Shown here piece after piece: positions 36,701 to 47,123 of a stretch of DNA of 64,000 nt (position 1 is the first letter of the stretch; every line of letters begins with the position of its first letter). The stretch comes from Trichinella spiralis. Lineage: Eukaryota > Nematoda > Enoplea > Trichinellida > Trichinellidae. The notes under the pieces are model-generated. The model was not told the origin of the DNA, did not search any database, and saw nothing but the letters and a program-made list of their open reading frames with translations. Position numbers and translations under genes: made by a program. The stretch is taken from NCBI GenBank assembly GCA_000181795.3, contig CM012954.1, positions 4,330,145 through 4,394,144 of the forward strand, in the 5' to 3' direction.

Positions 36701-39700
36701 AGGCAAAGATTGAAAAAGTTTCTTAACAATCTACGTCGCCGTTTCTGAGCCGGCTAAAAGAAAAAGACAAAGCAGAAGAAGAAGAAGAAGAAGAAGCCGT
36801 CCTTTTCAACAAACAGAACTGAAATTGGGCGGAGTCAACAGAGGTCCAACCAACATCCGTTCCAACAAGCCAAAATTCTCTTTCCAATTCGATTCTCACT
36901 GACGGCCGGTTGACGAGCTCGCAACAAGTGCAAGCAATTCAAGCAAGTTGGGCAAAAGTCTCATTTCATAAGCATACCTCACATACTCACACACACGAGT
37001 GCACGTACACACACACACACACACACACACACGCATATATACACATGTCCATATGCATATGTATTTATACATATGTAAATGCTCATGTGCATAGATTATA
37101 TGCATATTTTGGAAAAAAAGGATCATCATAATCATCACGAATAAAATATTTTTCTATAACTGTTAAAGTGAAAAGTGCAATTCTAGAATTGGTTATCACT
37201 GGAAGATCACGTATACATATATATACATAACCACCGAAAGTACACAGCAACAGCGGTGGCAGTAAAAACAGCAACAACAAAAGCTGACAGAGAGAGACAG
37301 AGAAAGAAGACGAGATACAACAACCAGACACACGCGTACGCACAAACATCGACACTATCGACTCAAGCTTGTTCAAGAAAGCCAATTTCAAACAAAGCCG
37401 CTTAATTGGCTAGCCAAAATTAATTGGCTGGCCAGTAAGTTCGCCAGAACCAAGTGGGCAACTTTAATTGGACACTGCCAGTGCCAACACCTCTGAAAAG
37501 CAGAAAACCCTCGTCCATCTGTGCATACATATATGCATATGGTAACTGTAAGTATTGAAAAGAAGAAAAAAACAACAACAACAATAGCCACAAACAAACA
37601 ACCCGACAATGTCGAGGTTAGTTGAAAATTTCAGCTCCAATAATAACATGGTACCGTTGTTGGCGTTGAAACTTCTGATCGCCGGTATACTAATTGCTTG
37701 CCCCTGCCGAGGGTTAATTTGCTACATGTGCGCCACCAGCCCCGGTGCATTCGACCACGTAACTACGGACAATTTCCGAATCAAAGTGGATTTACGCCTG
37801 CCGTTCTGCCGTCGATTGGAAACGGTACAATGCGACCGTGATCAAAATGCCTGCCTTTCCATTTTAACTTACATGCCTGAAACGAACAGCTATTGGCTTG
37901 GCAAAGGTTGCACAAAAATCCGTGAACCGTTCGAATCGATCGGCTGCACCAGTTCAAGCACAACACATTTGGAAGCACCAATTGGTGACCAAATTTCACA
38001 ACGCGCTCGTATTTCATCCGGTCAAACAATGCAAGACGTCTGCCTGTGCAATCGCAACTACTGCAACGCAAGCACTCGGGCCAGATTTAGCATCACTTTG
38101 ACAGGTTCGTTAATAATAATAATAATAGCCATATTCCATTATTGGTGTCGAATGTGACGTTGATGCTGCTTGATTTATTATTTGATCCATTCGTTGCTCA
38201 AACTGAACTTGAAATATATACTTCATGAAAATCCGTGCCCACTGTCATCGTTTATACTTAATTAATAAAGCTTTTCATATATTTTGGCTTACTTATTATA
38301 CTTTTGGTCACTTTTTCACTCTTTACTCGCGTATTTTCTTTCTTTATTGTTCTGCTTATTACTGTTATTATTTTCATTGAGTAAATAATTTCATTCAGTT
38401 ATCACTTGAATTCGTTCAAATCAAGCAACCTCAAATTCCCCGGGGAGTAATTGCATAAAACTCTGATAACTAATTCGCTAAGCGGTGCATATTTGCTTCG
38501 CTTGAATTTCAACTTACCGATCATGTTCTCATACTCTTGATGAACCATACGATCCATATCAACACCATACAATTTCATCACGTCGTACCAGGATTCGGCT
38601 CTGCAAAAAAGCAAGTGAACAAAATTCCATTTTTTGGACGTGCAAACAGTGCCTAGATATGATGAACTGCGTTTGCCCGACAGGAATAATAAACATATGC
38701 ACTCGTTCGGGAAACATCAAACCATCCTGTTGTACAAAAATCATTAAATTTATGATTGGAATAGTGAAATAAAAATCAAAGAATAACAATCAATCCGTAA
38801 AAAAAGTATCGCAAATCACCTTGTGAAGCCATCGATTTCGAGCGGAGATCACCGATGGTAACATCCATTCCGTCATCAAACCATAACCCTGCAAAATTTT
38901 CAATGTGCTGTTGTTGTTATTGTAATGTTTTTTAGGAAGCCATCCAAAAAATTGACTTTAAACTAACCATCCATTCGCTGACGATACAATCGACCGAGCC
39001 TTGCAGTTGTAGTTTCTGAAAATGGACAATTGCGATTGATTGAACAAGTTTCCGCCGTTCTTAACACTGCAACTTAGCATAAATTGAAAACAAATCACTT
39101 ATGACCAAATTTCAATACTTTAAATCTCATCTATTCAATGAGAAGCAAATTGAATAATGAACTCAATGCATCTTCGCGAAAAGAAAGAAAAAAAACAATT
39201 TCTACATCCTATCTATATCAGCTAAATATTATTTAAATGTCTAAATGGATTTGAAATATCATTTGGAAGAAAATTTAATTAAATTAAATTTTAAATGTTA
39301 CAAAAGATGAAATTATTTATTTCATTTGTAATTCAATCTCTTTTCATTTCAATATTATTATTACTGATAATCGAATATGACTGATGAATTTAAAACTGCT
39401 TTGAAGAAATATAATTGTGAATATAGAATAACACATGAAACAAATGCAGAAATGGCGTTGTTTCATTTATAGGAGCAGAAGCAGTGCTGCTGCAGCAGCA
39501 GCAATAAGCAAAGTTAAGCCAACCAAGCGTCAGTCAATCGACGCCAGAAGATGAGGCAACATGAGAGATATAATTAAATAGCGTCAATCAACCACTTCTG
39601 TCTGTTCTTACAATCTCAGTCAAATCAAAACAACACTAGTGTCAAGCGAATTGAACAAATCTTTGAAGTGATATTTTTAGATAAGCTAGTAATAAATAGA

Positions 39701-40699
39701 GAATTTTTTAAAAATCAAAAAACAATTGAATTTAAACATTAGAAAAGAGAAAAACTAATTTCACCACTTTTTGAAATTCAACGACAACTCATTTAAAACA
39801 TTAATATATTTTCTTCAAGCAATAAGATCAGAAATATGCGTTTAAACAGCTCTGCAATTTTGTATGATCTGTATAATTTGAAAAAAAGAAATCAGCATTC
39901 AGTTACGAACACTAACAAATGTTGCTTAAGTGAACAATTTAACGCTAATTAAAATACAATTTCAAAGACTCACTTCTACGGGAACGTTGTGTACTTGCAC
40001 TTTGTCCACCATATTGTTGTCAGAAATTATTCTTCTCATATGGTTAACAATATCCGACGCTTCCACTGCGTGGACTGAAAATGCGTTTTGAATTTAAAAA
40101 AAATGCTTTTTTTCAAACAACCCTAATAATAAAGTTTATACCAAGTTTGGCACCAGCTTGACACGCAAACACGGACAGTATACCTGAAAGCAGAATGAAC
40201 ATTATCATAATTGCAACGAGATGTCCAAAAGCAAAACAACAGAAAAAAACAATAACTTTACTGCATGAGAAGTAAAATATTTTTGCTTTAATCAATAAAA
40301 TTACACTTTACAAAAAGAACTGAAGCAAACTGCCAAGAAAGCAGTAAAAACATCCCAAATAAATTTCAAGAAAAAAATTAGCACCTGTACCAGCACCAAC
40401 ATCGAGAACAACTTTGCCAGATATGAAATTGGAATTTCGTTGCAACGCTTCCCTGTAATGAGAAATATCAGTGTATTTATTATAATTTAGGACAAACTCA
40501 CTGATAAGCTTTCGTCCTTCTCGTATCTAAAATCATGTGCAGGTGACATTGTGGATCAGAGTAAGATTCAAAATAGGATTCGTCGTCATCTGTAAAATAA
40601 AAATATACAATTTAAATGAACAATCTGAAACATCACCCAATCAATCAATCAATAACCTGTGCATGTTCGACGCCGCTTCCGAGTCGCTTTCGAAGTCAT
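33735..40699 (-). CDS. PRMT6: Protein arginine N-methyltransferase, PRMT6-like, thirteen exons
   Basis: SAM-dependent type I arginine methyltransferase, probably nuclear and acting on histones and RNA-binding proteins. Exons on the minus strand: 40699-40657, 40589-40502, 40452-40385, 40183-40142, 40074-39974, 39015-38968, 38888-38820, 38726-38653, 38600-38518, 34439-34330, 34268-34159, 33989-33882 and 33816-33735, giving 341 residues. Visible motifs: a basic N terminus (TSKATRKRRR), YFESY at 20-24, SAM motif I VLDVGAGTGILS (59-70), acidic E85 in VEAS, the double-Glu loop SEWMGYGLMTE with E128 and E137, and the THW loop in the C-terminal beta barrel. The C-terminal part (VLYVKPFQVEQSDV) is closest in my judgement to PRMT6, though PRMT1 or an orphan class is possible. 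The intron after the exon ending at 38653 appears to start with GC. The intron between 38518 and 34439 contains another gene on the opposite strand. Confidence 0.88.
34440..37608. other. Long intron of the PRMT6-like gene, upstream of the nested gene
   Basis: No exon recognised on either strand. A GAA microsatellite (about 36774-36796) and an AC microsatellite (about 37005-37032) lie near the nested plus-strand gene, along with TATATA/CATATG-rich sequence (37035-37110) that may form part of its promoter region. A 138-codon minus-strand frame at 34921-35337 is low-complexity and was not accepted. Confidence 0.5.
37005..37032. repeat. AC microsatellite
   Basis: An AC dinucleotide run upstream of the nested Ly6-type gene, inside the long intron of the PRMT6-like gene, flanked by further degenerate CA/TA-rich sequence. 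Confidence 0.95.
37609..38157 (+). CDS. Ly6/uPAR-type three-finger surface protein, nested gene
   Basis: Small Cys-rich extracellular protein, probably held in the membrane by a C-terminal hydrophobic segment or GPI anchor. Single-exon frame of 182 residues. The first Met is at 37609; the Met at residue 14 begins a cleaner signal peptide (MVPLLALKLLIAGILIACPC) and may be the real start. Ten Cys lie in the mature part (38, 41, 67, 75, 82, 101, 113, 145, 147, 152), opening with CYMC and closing with CNRNYCN, the Ly6/uPAR C-x4-CN signature. The end (GSLIIIIIAIFHYW) is hydrophobic. An AATAAA lies at 38264-38269. Nematode Ly6 proteins modulate receptors or sensory neurons, but the partner here cannot be inferred. 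The whole gene lies inside an intron of the minus-strand PRMT6-like gene. A further 5' exon is possible because a TTTCAG occurs shortly after the first Met. Confidence 0.8.
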   Translation: MSRLVENFSSNNNMVPLLALKLLIAGILIACPCRGLICYMCATSPGAFDHVTTDNFRIKVDLRLPFCRRLETVQCDRDQNACLSILTYMPETNSYWLGKGCTKIREPFESIGCTSSSTTHLEAPIGDQISQRARISSGQTMQDVCLCNRNYCNASTRARFSITLTGSLIIIIIAIFHYWCRM

Positions 40700-43427
40700 A
40701 GCTAAATTATACAAGAAAAATTTAATTTTCGAAAAAGGATGATTTCGAGAATTACTGTAAATATTGTAAATCAGGTATAAATTTACGTGATTAAAATTTC
40801 AATGTATTGTATTAAAATTACAAGTGAATAATTTCTATAAATTTTCTTTTGATCATTACAGTTGAACATCGCAAAGTTTGCAATAAATTTTTGATGATTA
40901 CTTATCAAAAAATGCCGAGTGCAAAAGAAAAACATTCACATGCAATATTAAAATGCAAATAAAAAGTTCGATTCGGTTGTCAATTTAAAACAAAATAAAA
41001 TTCGAATTAATTGGTCGTTCGCTTGTGCAAACTTTGAATGAGAAATTGTAATTTTTCAATTTCACCACGGTAACATAAACCGAAACTTGCTAATTGAATA
41101 TAATTTCTCCAATTTTATAAAAAGTTCATCAGCTTGAGAAAAAAAAATATATTATTTTCCTTATTTCAATGCGACATGATAAATTTTGTTTGATTTCTTG
41201 TTCAAAAAGTACCCAAAATGGAAAATAAAATCTCCTCCCCTGAAGGGTAGAACTGCGATCAATGTCGTCATGTTGATGAACCCGAATGCTTTAATGCACG
41301 GTAAAACGCAGGCCATTGAACGATATACAATTTCGGCCGAAATTTAATCGTCGGCTTACAGACAATCGACCATGGCTGGCAAGGCCAATAAATTCACATT
41401 ATAATCGCTTGAACAGAATTTAATTTTTCAAAAAAGAAATAAGAATAGCAAAATTATTTCACACAATTTCTGTTCACATTTTCTCAACTAGCATGCAAGA
41501 TGATTTTGAATTAGAATCAAAAATGATCAATGTTGATAAAAATATTTTAAAAAATGAATAAATAAGAAATCAAAATATTCAAATAATCAAATAAATTTGA
41601 TTTGAAGACAAATATGTAGAAAAGAAAGAAAAGACAAAAAATAGTAGTAAATTACGTCATTGAAGAGGGAAATTATTTTTCTCATAGAATGTTGAACTTT
41701 TTGGGAAAATCCCGGACAGAAAATTTGGCTAAACTTTTCTTGACCCAGGCACGACCGTATTGCTTACGTGCGTTGCAAGCAGAATGGGTGGCTACGTGCA
41801 AAAACTTCGCCAACGAATAGAAAGCATTTAGGTCAAACTGACAAGCAAGCAAGAAATTTAAGTGGTCTGATAGCGCCACAGACGATCACTTTCAGTTCAC
41901 CGCAGCAACAAATCACCAAACGTTTCCAACAATTTTCATCGGCAACAACAAAAATCAGGTAAAAAATTTCATTCTCATATTTCATTATTATTAAATATTT
42001 TATTTAAAACAACAAATCTATTGGTCATACAATTGAAAAAGCTGATCTTAATTCACACATATATACCCCCCCTCCCCCAATCTGCATGTTCTAAACAACA
42101 TTATATTATTATTTCAATAAAATCCAAATGTTGCCGAGCCAAACAATTGATCATAGATGATAGATAGTGAATTACAATATTCAGCGTGCATCGCTCAACC
42201 GTGCGAAATTAGCTTACTGAAATTATGAAAATGAATAATAATTTTAAAGTTCAAAAGTCGACTTCAACAATGAATGAATGCAAATGAGATACAAGAACAT
42301 AAACGATACAACAATTATTATAAAGCACAACAGATAATTCATCTCTGAGCTTTTTTTGAAAAAAAAGAAGGGGATTGTATAAATTCAGACTGTGACATGA
42401 AGAAGAAACTAGACTCTCAGCGTATGAAAAGAGCTGTTTACTAGGCCGAATGATGTCCTTCACACATGGTCGACTGTGTTCCGGCTTTACAAGGTCAGTT
42501 CCCATCACTCGCTGAGCAATATTTTCATTTTGCACAAAGCTTATTTCTCATTTCGATTTAAAAAGACGATAAATTTGATTAAGGAAAAATATAATAAAGG
42601 TGGCAATAAGCAATGCCAAAAAAATAGAAAGAAGCCACATAAATTCAGACATAAACACCCAAAGCAGACGTGAAACAACAGCTGATGCAGCTGGCTAGAC
42701 AGACGCTCAGGAAGCAAGATGTTGAGAAACGTTTCCCAAATAGCAACTTTTATACTATAGTCTAGTCGACGAAACAACTGCTTCGTCTGAAAATAAAAAA
42801 TTGCTTCTTCACCAATCCACCGTTAGAAACAGCTTTTTCCTCCTCCCCCACCCTCTGAACCCTCGAAAAATTCAAAATCAACAATTAATTTCCAATTAAA
42901 AGTTTTCAATAAGAAAATAATTATTAAAAAAACCATATTATCATCTAGATCAAGAATCAGTGTTGGATTTGTAAAAAAAATACTTCTCTCAAATTCAACA
43001 ACGTGTAAAAAAAGAATGATCGCTTAATTTTAAAGCTCTGCTTCAACAACCAATTCAAAATTTCCAAGAATCAAAAAAGATATCGAATCGATGAAAATGA
43101 ATTAAAAATTTTAATCCAAAACTGCCTGCCATTGGTTGGAATAGAAATGAAAAGACGAACAATTTCAACTTTGTCAAAAATAGGTTGCATTTAAGTTAAT
43201 TTGTGCTTTTCAATTTCGAAATTATTCATTTTATTTGGAGAACATTTTCCATTCAGTAAAGTTTCAATTGAAAAAAATCACACACAACCAACCTGATTGA
43301 TATCAAAAACCCACTAGCACATTCTTTGAGCAATCAGCTTTATCGCGTAGAAAAAAGAATTATGAAAGAAAAAAACGCAAATTTTTTTCTTTTACAGAAA
43401 ATATTTAAAAAAAAGAAGAATACAATA
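40700..43427. other. Divergent intergenic region, no gene recognised
   Basis: Between the start of the PRMT6-like gene (minus) and the first P4HA gene (plus). AT-rich, with a C-rich run near 42066-42080. Near its right end, CTTTTACAG at 43389-43397 is a strong splice acceptor 30 nt before the P4HA start, consistent with a 5'-UTR intron or a spliced-leader acceptor. No exon of a known family was recognised. Confidence 0.5.
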
Positions 43428-46092
43428 ATGTTGAACATGATCTGGCCATTGACCACGGCAACGTTGTTGCTTGGTGCAATAACGCCGTTCAGTCGAGGTG
43501 AAGTGTTCACGTCGATGGCCAACATCGACATGCTATTGCAAATGGGTGAAGATGTGTCACGTATTATTGACAACTATGTCGAAGAAGATGAACGACGTCT
43601 GGAACAATTGAAAAAGTAGAAATTTACATATACACCAGACCCAACAAACCAAATGAATAACCGTTTCAGATTATCCGCCGAATACAAGTCCCACAAAGTG
43701 CAAGTGCACGGCCAAGAAGGTACTGACAACGTCATTGTGAACCCGGTCGAAAGTTTTGCCATTGTCAAACAGCTCGCGGACAGCTGGCGCTACGTGGAAC
43801 AGTTGATGAAAACTAATTCGGCCGAAAGTACCAACCGACCACTTTCAAACAGATTATTGTGATTATTAATTGTAATTGTGAAATTTTCCATTTATCAGAA
43901 TTGATACAAAATTTCACCCATCACACGCACAACTCGGTCGTCAGACCTCCAAGTGAAGAGGATGTGATCGGCACGGCGGTCGGATTGATGCGCATTCAGG
44001 ATGTATACAAATTGGACACTCACGACATGGCCGAAGGGAAAATCAGAGGTGTTCTCGATGGACGCAAACTAACAGGTATTGAAAATTTTCATACGTATAC
44101 GTATATCATGTTTTATTTTTTTTTCCAAATTTCAGCCTACGATTGCTTGGAAATTGCCCGAGTAGCTTATAATAAACAAGATTTCTATCACACTCTGCTT
44201 TGGGCAACCGAAGCTTGGGATCGTGTGCAAAAAGAGGACGAACCGACCATTGACGAGGCGACCGTATTGGAATATATCGCCTTCGCCATGTTCAAGCAAG
44301 GCAACATCGAATGGGCCATCCATTACACAACGCTGATCAAACAAGTCGATCCGAATCACCCCAGGGCGTCGGGAAATTTGAAATATTACCAAGATTTATT
44401 AGATCCAGAAGGCAAGCCCAGAAAAATTGACCCAAAAAAGCTGCCACCGCCGACAAACCGTCGTCCTGACGATCTCAGCATCCCTGAACGAGACGTCTAC
44501 GAGGGGCTGTGTCGCAGTGAATATCCAATAGTCAGTATACTGACTTCAACGTTCAATTCTTTTCCACCGTACCTGACGATAGATATCTTTAGTCTGACAA
44601 AGATCGTGCCAAATTGTACTGCTATTACAAACGCAACCGACCCTATTTGAAATTAGCACCAATCAAGGTCGAAGTGATGCATTGGAAACCAAAAATCGTC
44701 TACTTCAGAGGTGTCATTTCTGATGAAGAAATTGCTGTCATCAAGCAACTCGCTTCACCATTGGTAGAATGTTTTTCATTATTTAAGTTTATCAAAAATC
44801 AAACAACACTATTCAAAAATTTAAACTCTGTTCATTTTCAGCTGAAACGAGCGACCGTACACAACGCCGATACTGGACAATTGGAAACGGCAAGCTACAG
44901 AATCAGCAAGAGGTAAATTGAAATTCAACTCCAAAAGAAGAAACAATTTTCACATCTCAAACGTGAAAAGTTGAACAAGTAATATACGCAAATGTAATGG
45001 TTTATTCTTGCAGCGCTTGGCTTAAAGATACAGAACACGAAGTTGTTAAACGCATATCTGATAGAATTGACATGATGACAGATTTGACAATGGAAACTGC
45101 TGAACTTTTGCAGGTAGTTCGACAAATTCTTCTCATAATAATACATTCAAGCTATATTTACAAAAACGCCTATTCAGATTGCTAATTACGGTATCGGCGG
45201 ACACTACGATCCTCATTTCGACATGTCTACAGTAAGTCAATTTAAACTTTTATCCAATAATTCAAATTTACAACCAATTCAACGTGAACACTGTTTAAGA
45301 AAAATAAATAAATGAATAAATGAAAAAAAATTATTTTTCCATCTTCAATGCTCTTTAAAATTTCTAAAGTGAAAATCAACTTATAAGAAAAAGAGAACAA
45401 ACTCAAAACGTTTATCAATATATTAAAAACTGGGTAAAATTATGAGCGACAATATGACAAACATTTTTCAGCGAGGTGAAAGCGATCCGTACGAAGAAGG
45501 GACCGGAAATCGCATCGCCACCGTTCTATTTTACGTAAGCCATTACTGATTTTTCTTTTGCTTTTTTAGACAAATGATCCGTACAGTTTCGAAAGTTTAA
45601 ATGCAGGAAACCGAATAGCAACCGTACTGTTTTATGTAGGTTATTTATATAAAAGTTATATTTTGTTCATGTTGTTGTACAAACTCTTATTCTTAAAAGC
45701 AAAGATTGTTAAAATGGAAAACAATATCGAAATTGCACGACGATCATAAATAACAACTTGCACATATTATATGAAATGGCATTATTATTTTTATAGATTT
45801 CACAACCGGAAGCTGGGGGCGGAACTGTATTCACTAGTCACAAAATTACTGTCGAACCAAGCAAAGTAATTTAACTTATTTTATCCATTTACTGGAGTTT
45901 TATTTCCAATGTTCACAGTACGACGCCGCGTTTTGGTTTAACGTATTGCAAGGAGGAGAGCCAGATATGAGTACGCGACATGCAGCATGTCCTGTGCTGG
46001 CGGGTACAAAATGGGTGGCTAACAAATGGATTCACGAAAGAGGGCAAGAATTTCGTCGTCCTTGTTCTACGAAAGAAACTGACTATGAATAA
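43428..46092 (+). CDS. Prolyl 4-hydroxylase alpha subunit, tandem copy 1
   Basis: ER-luminal Fe(II)/2-oxoglutarate dioxygenase that hydroxylates prolines in collagens, in complex with protein disulphide isomerase. Exons: 43428-43615, 43670-43827, 43899-44075, 44136-44530, 44593-44763, 44842-44912, 45014-45113, 45178-45231, then either 45472-45534 or 45570-45635, then 45797-45865 and 45919-46092. With the first alternative the product has 539 residues, normal for the family. A signal peptide (MLNMIWPLTTATLLLGAIT) precedes an N-terminal coiled region, the TPR peptide-binding domain in exon 4 (YNKQDFYHTLLW) and the catalytic domain. Iron ligands are H433 and D435 (HYDPHFD) and H503 (STRHAACP); K513 should bind 2-oxoglutarate. 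The usual KDEL-like ER signal is absent, as in other alpha subunits, which rely on the partner. The gene is the upstream member of a tandem pair with identical intron positions. Confidence 0.96.
45472..45635 (+). other. Alternative exon pair 9a/9b in P4HA copy 1
   Basis: Two consecutive phase-0 exons encode alternative versions of the same strand: 45472-45534 (21 codons, RGESDPYEEG then GNRIATVLFY) and 45570-45635 (22 codons, TNDPYSFESLNA then GNRIATVLFY). Each has its own acceptor and donor. Only 35 nt separate them, which is probably too short to be spliced as an intron, so a transcript should contain one or the other. The same pair exists in P4HA copy 2. Confidence 0.85.
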
Positions 46093-46175
46093 GCGACTCC
46101 TACGTACGCTGAAACTGCTCTAAATTTTTACCATTGTTCTTTTTTTTCAACTTTATCAAACATTTCACTTTATCC

Positions 46176-46215
<40 letters not shown>

Positions 46216-47123
46216 GTTAACTGTTTCAACTGTATTAAAGATGTCACGTGCGTTTCATTTCTCTTTTCATTATAGCGAATTCGAACAAACAATGACGAAT
46301 AGGAAATTGAAACATGCAAAACCACATACATAAAACGAAATAACAGATCTCTTACCTTATGAGTAATCTTCTTAATTACTATTTCTTCGTCCTATAAGCA
46401 CCTTCTTACTCTGCATACAATTATAAACAAAACTACTGACCAAGTCGGCTACTTGATTCAAATTTTATCACTTAATTTACAGTATAATAAATAATACTTG
46501 AGTGTCACAATGTTTTTACTGAACATGTTATAAGCATCATTGATATCAGTAAATTTAGTAAGCATGCTAAATTATTTACTTTAAATAAATATTTATTTGA
46601 AAGTATGGTATTTACAACTGTAGTGTGAATTATTTTAGCAATAAGAAGTTAGTTAACAATGAGGAGCGTTATTATCATATTTGCACTGACGCAGTGATTC
46701 TTATTATTCTTCGACTACGAAGCGGTTTCCCTAAGTTATTTCTCAGACAACAGCACAACAACTTGATTCCTATTTATAGTGCTTGCTCTAAAAACAAAAC
46801 TGCACTATCCATTTGGTCCTACTGTAGGTCATTGGACTTGAATTTTGTTGCACGCGGAAAAATATGATCTTTATTTAAAACTTGTTTTAATGACTGCTGC
46901 TCCTATAATTTGTGATAAATTCTTTGATTCTTTAGTCTTTTCCCCCGGGTGCGTTACTTCTGCTACGCGGCTGTTGCTTGTTTGACGAGTATATCTATCG
47001 TAGGCAATGCTTTCTTGAAAACGATCACTTCCTTTTTGTTGTTAAATTGTTTTCACCTTTCATTTAGATTGAACAACTTTTGACGGATTTTTACTTGAAA
47101 TAAAGCTGCTCAAAACACCTACA
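46093..47123. other. Region between the two P4HA paralogues
   Basis: Contains an ATT microsatellite (about 46177-46216), an ATTAAA at 46234-46239 that could be the polyadenylation signal of copy 1, and the promoter side of copy 2. No remnant of a third P4HA copy was seen. Confidence 0.55.
46177..46216. repeat. ATT microsatellite
   Basis: An ATT trinucleotide run in the 3' flank of P4HA copy 1. Confidence 0.95.
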
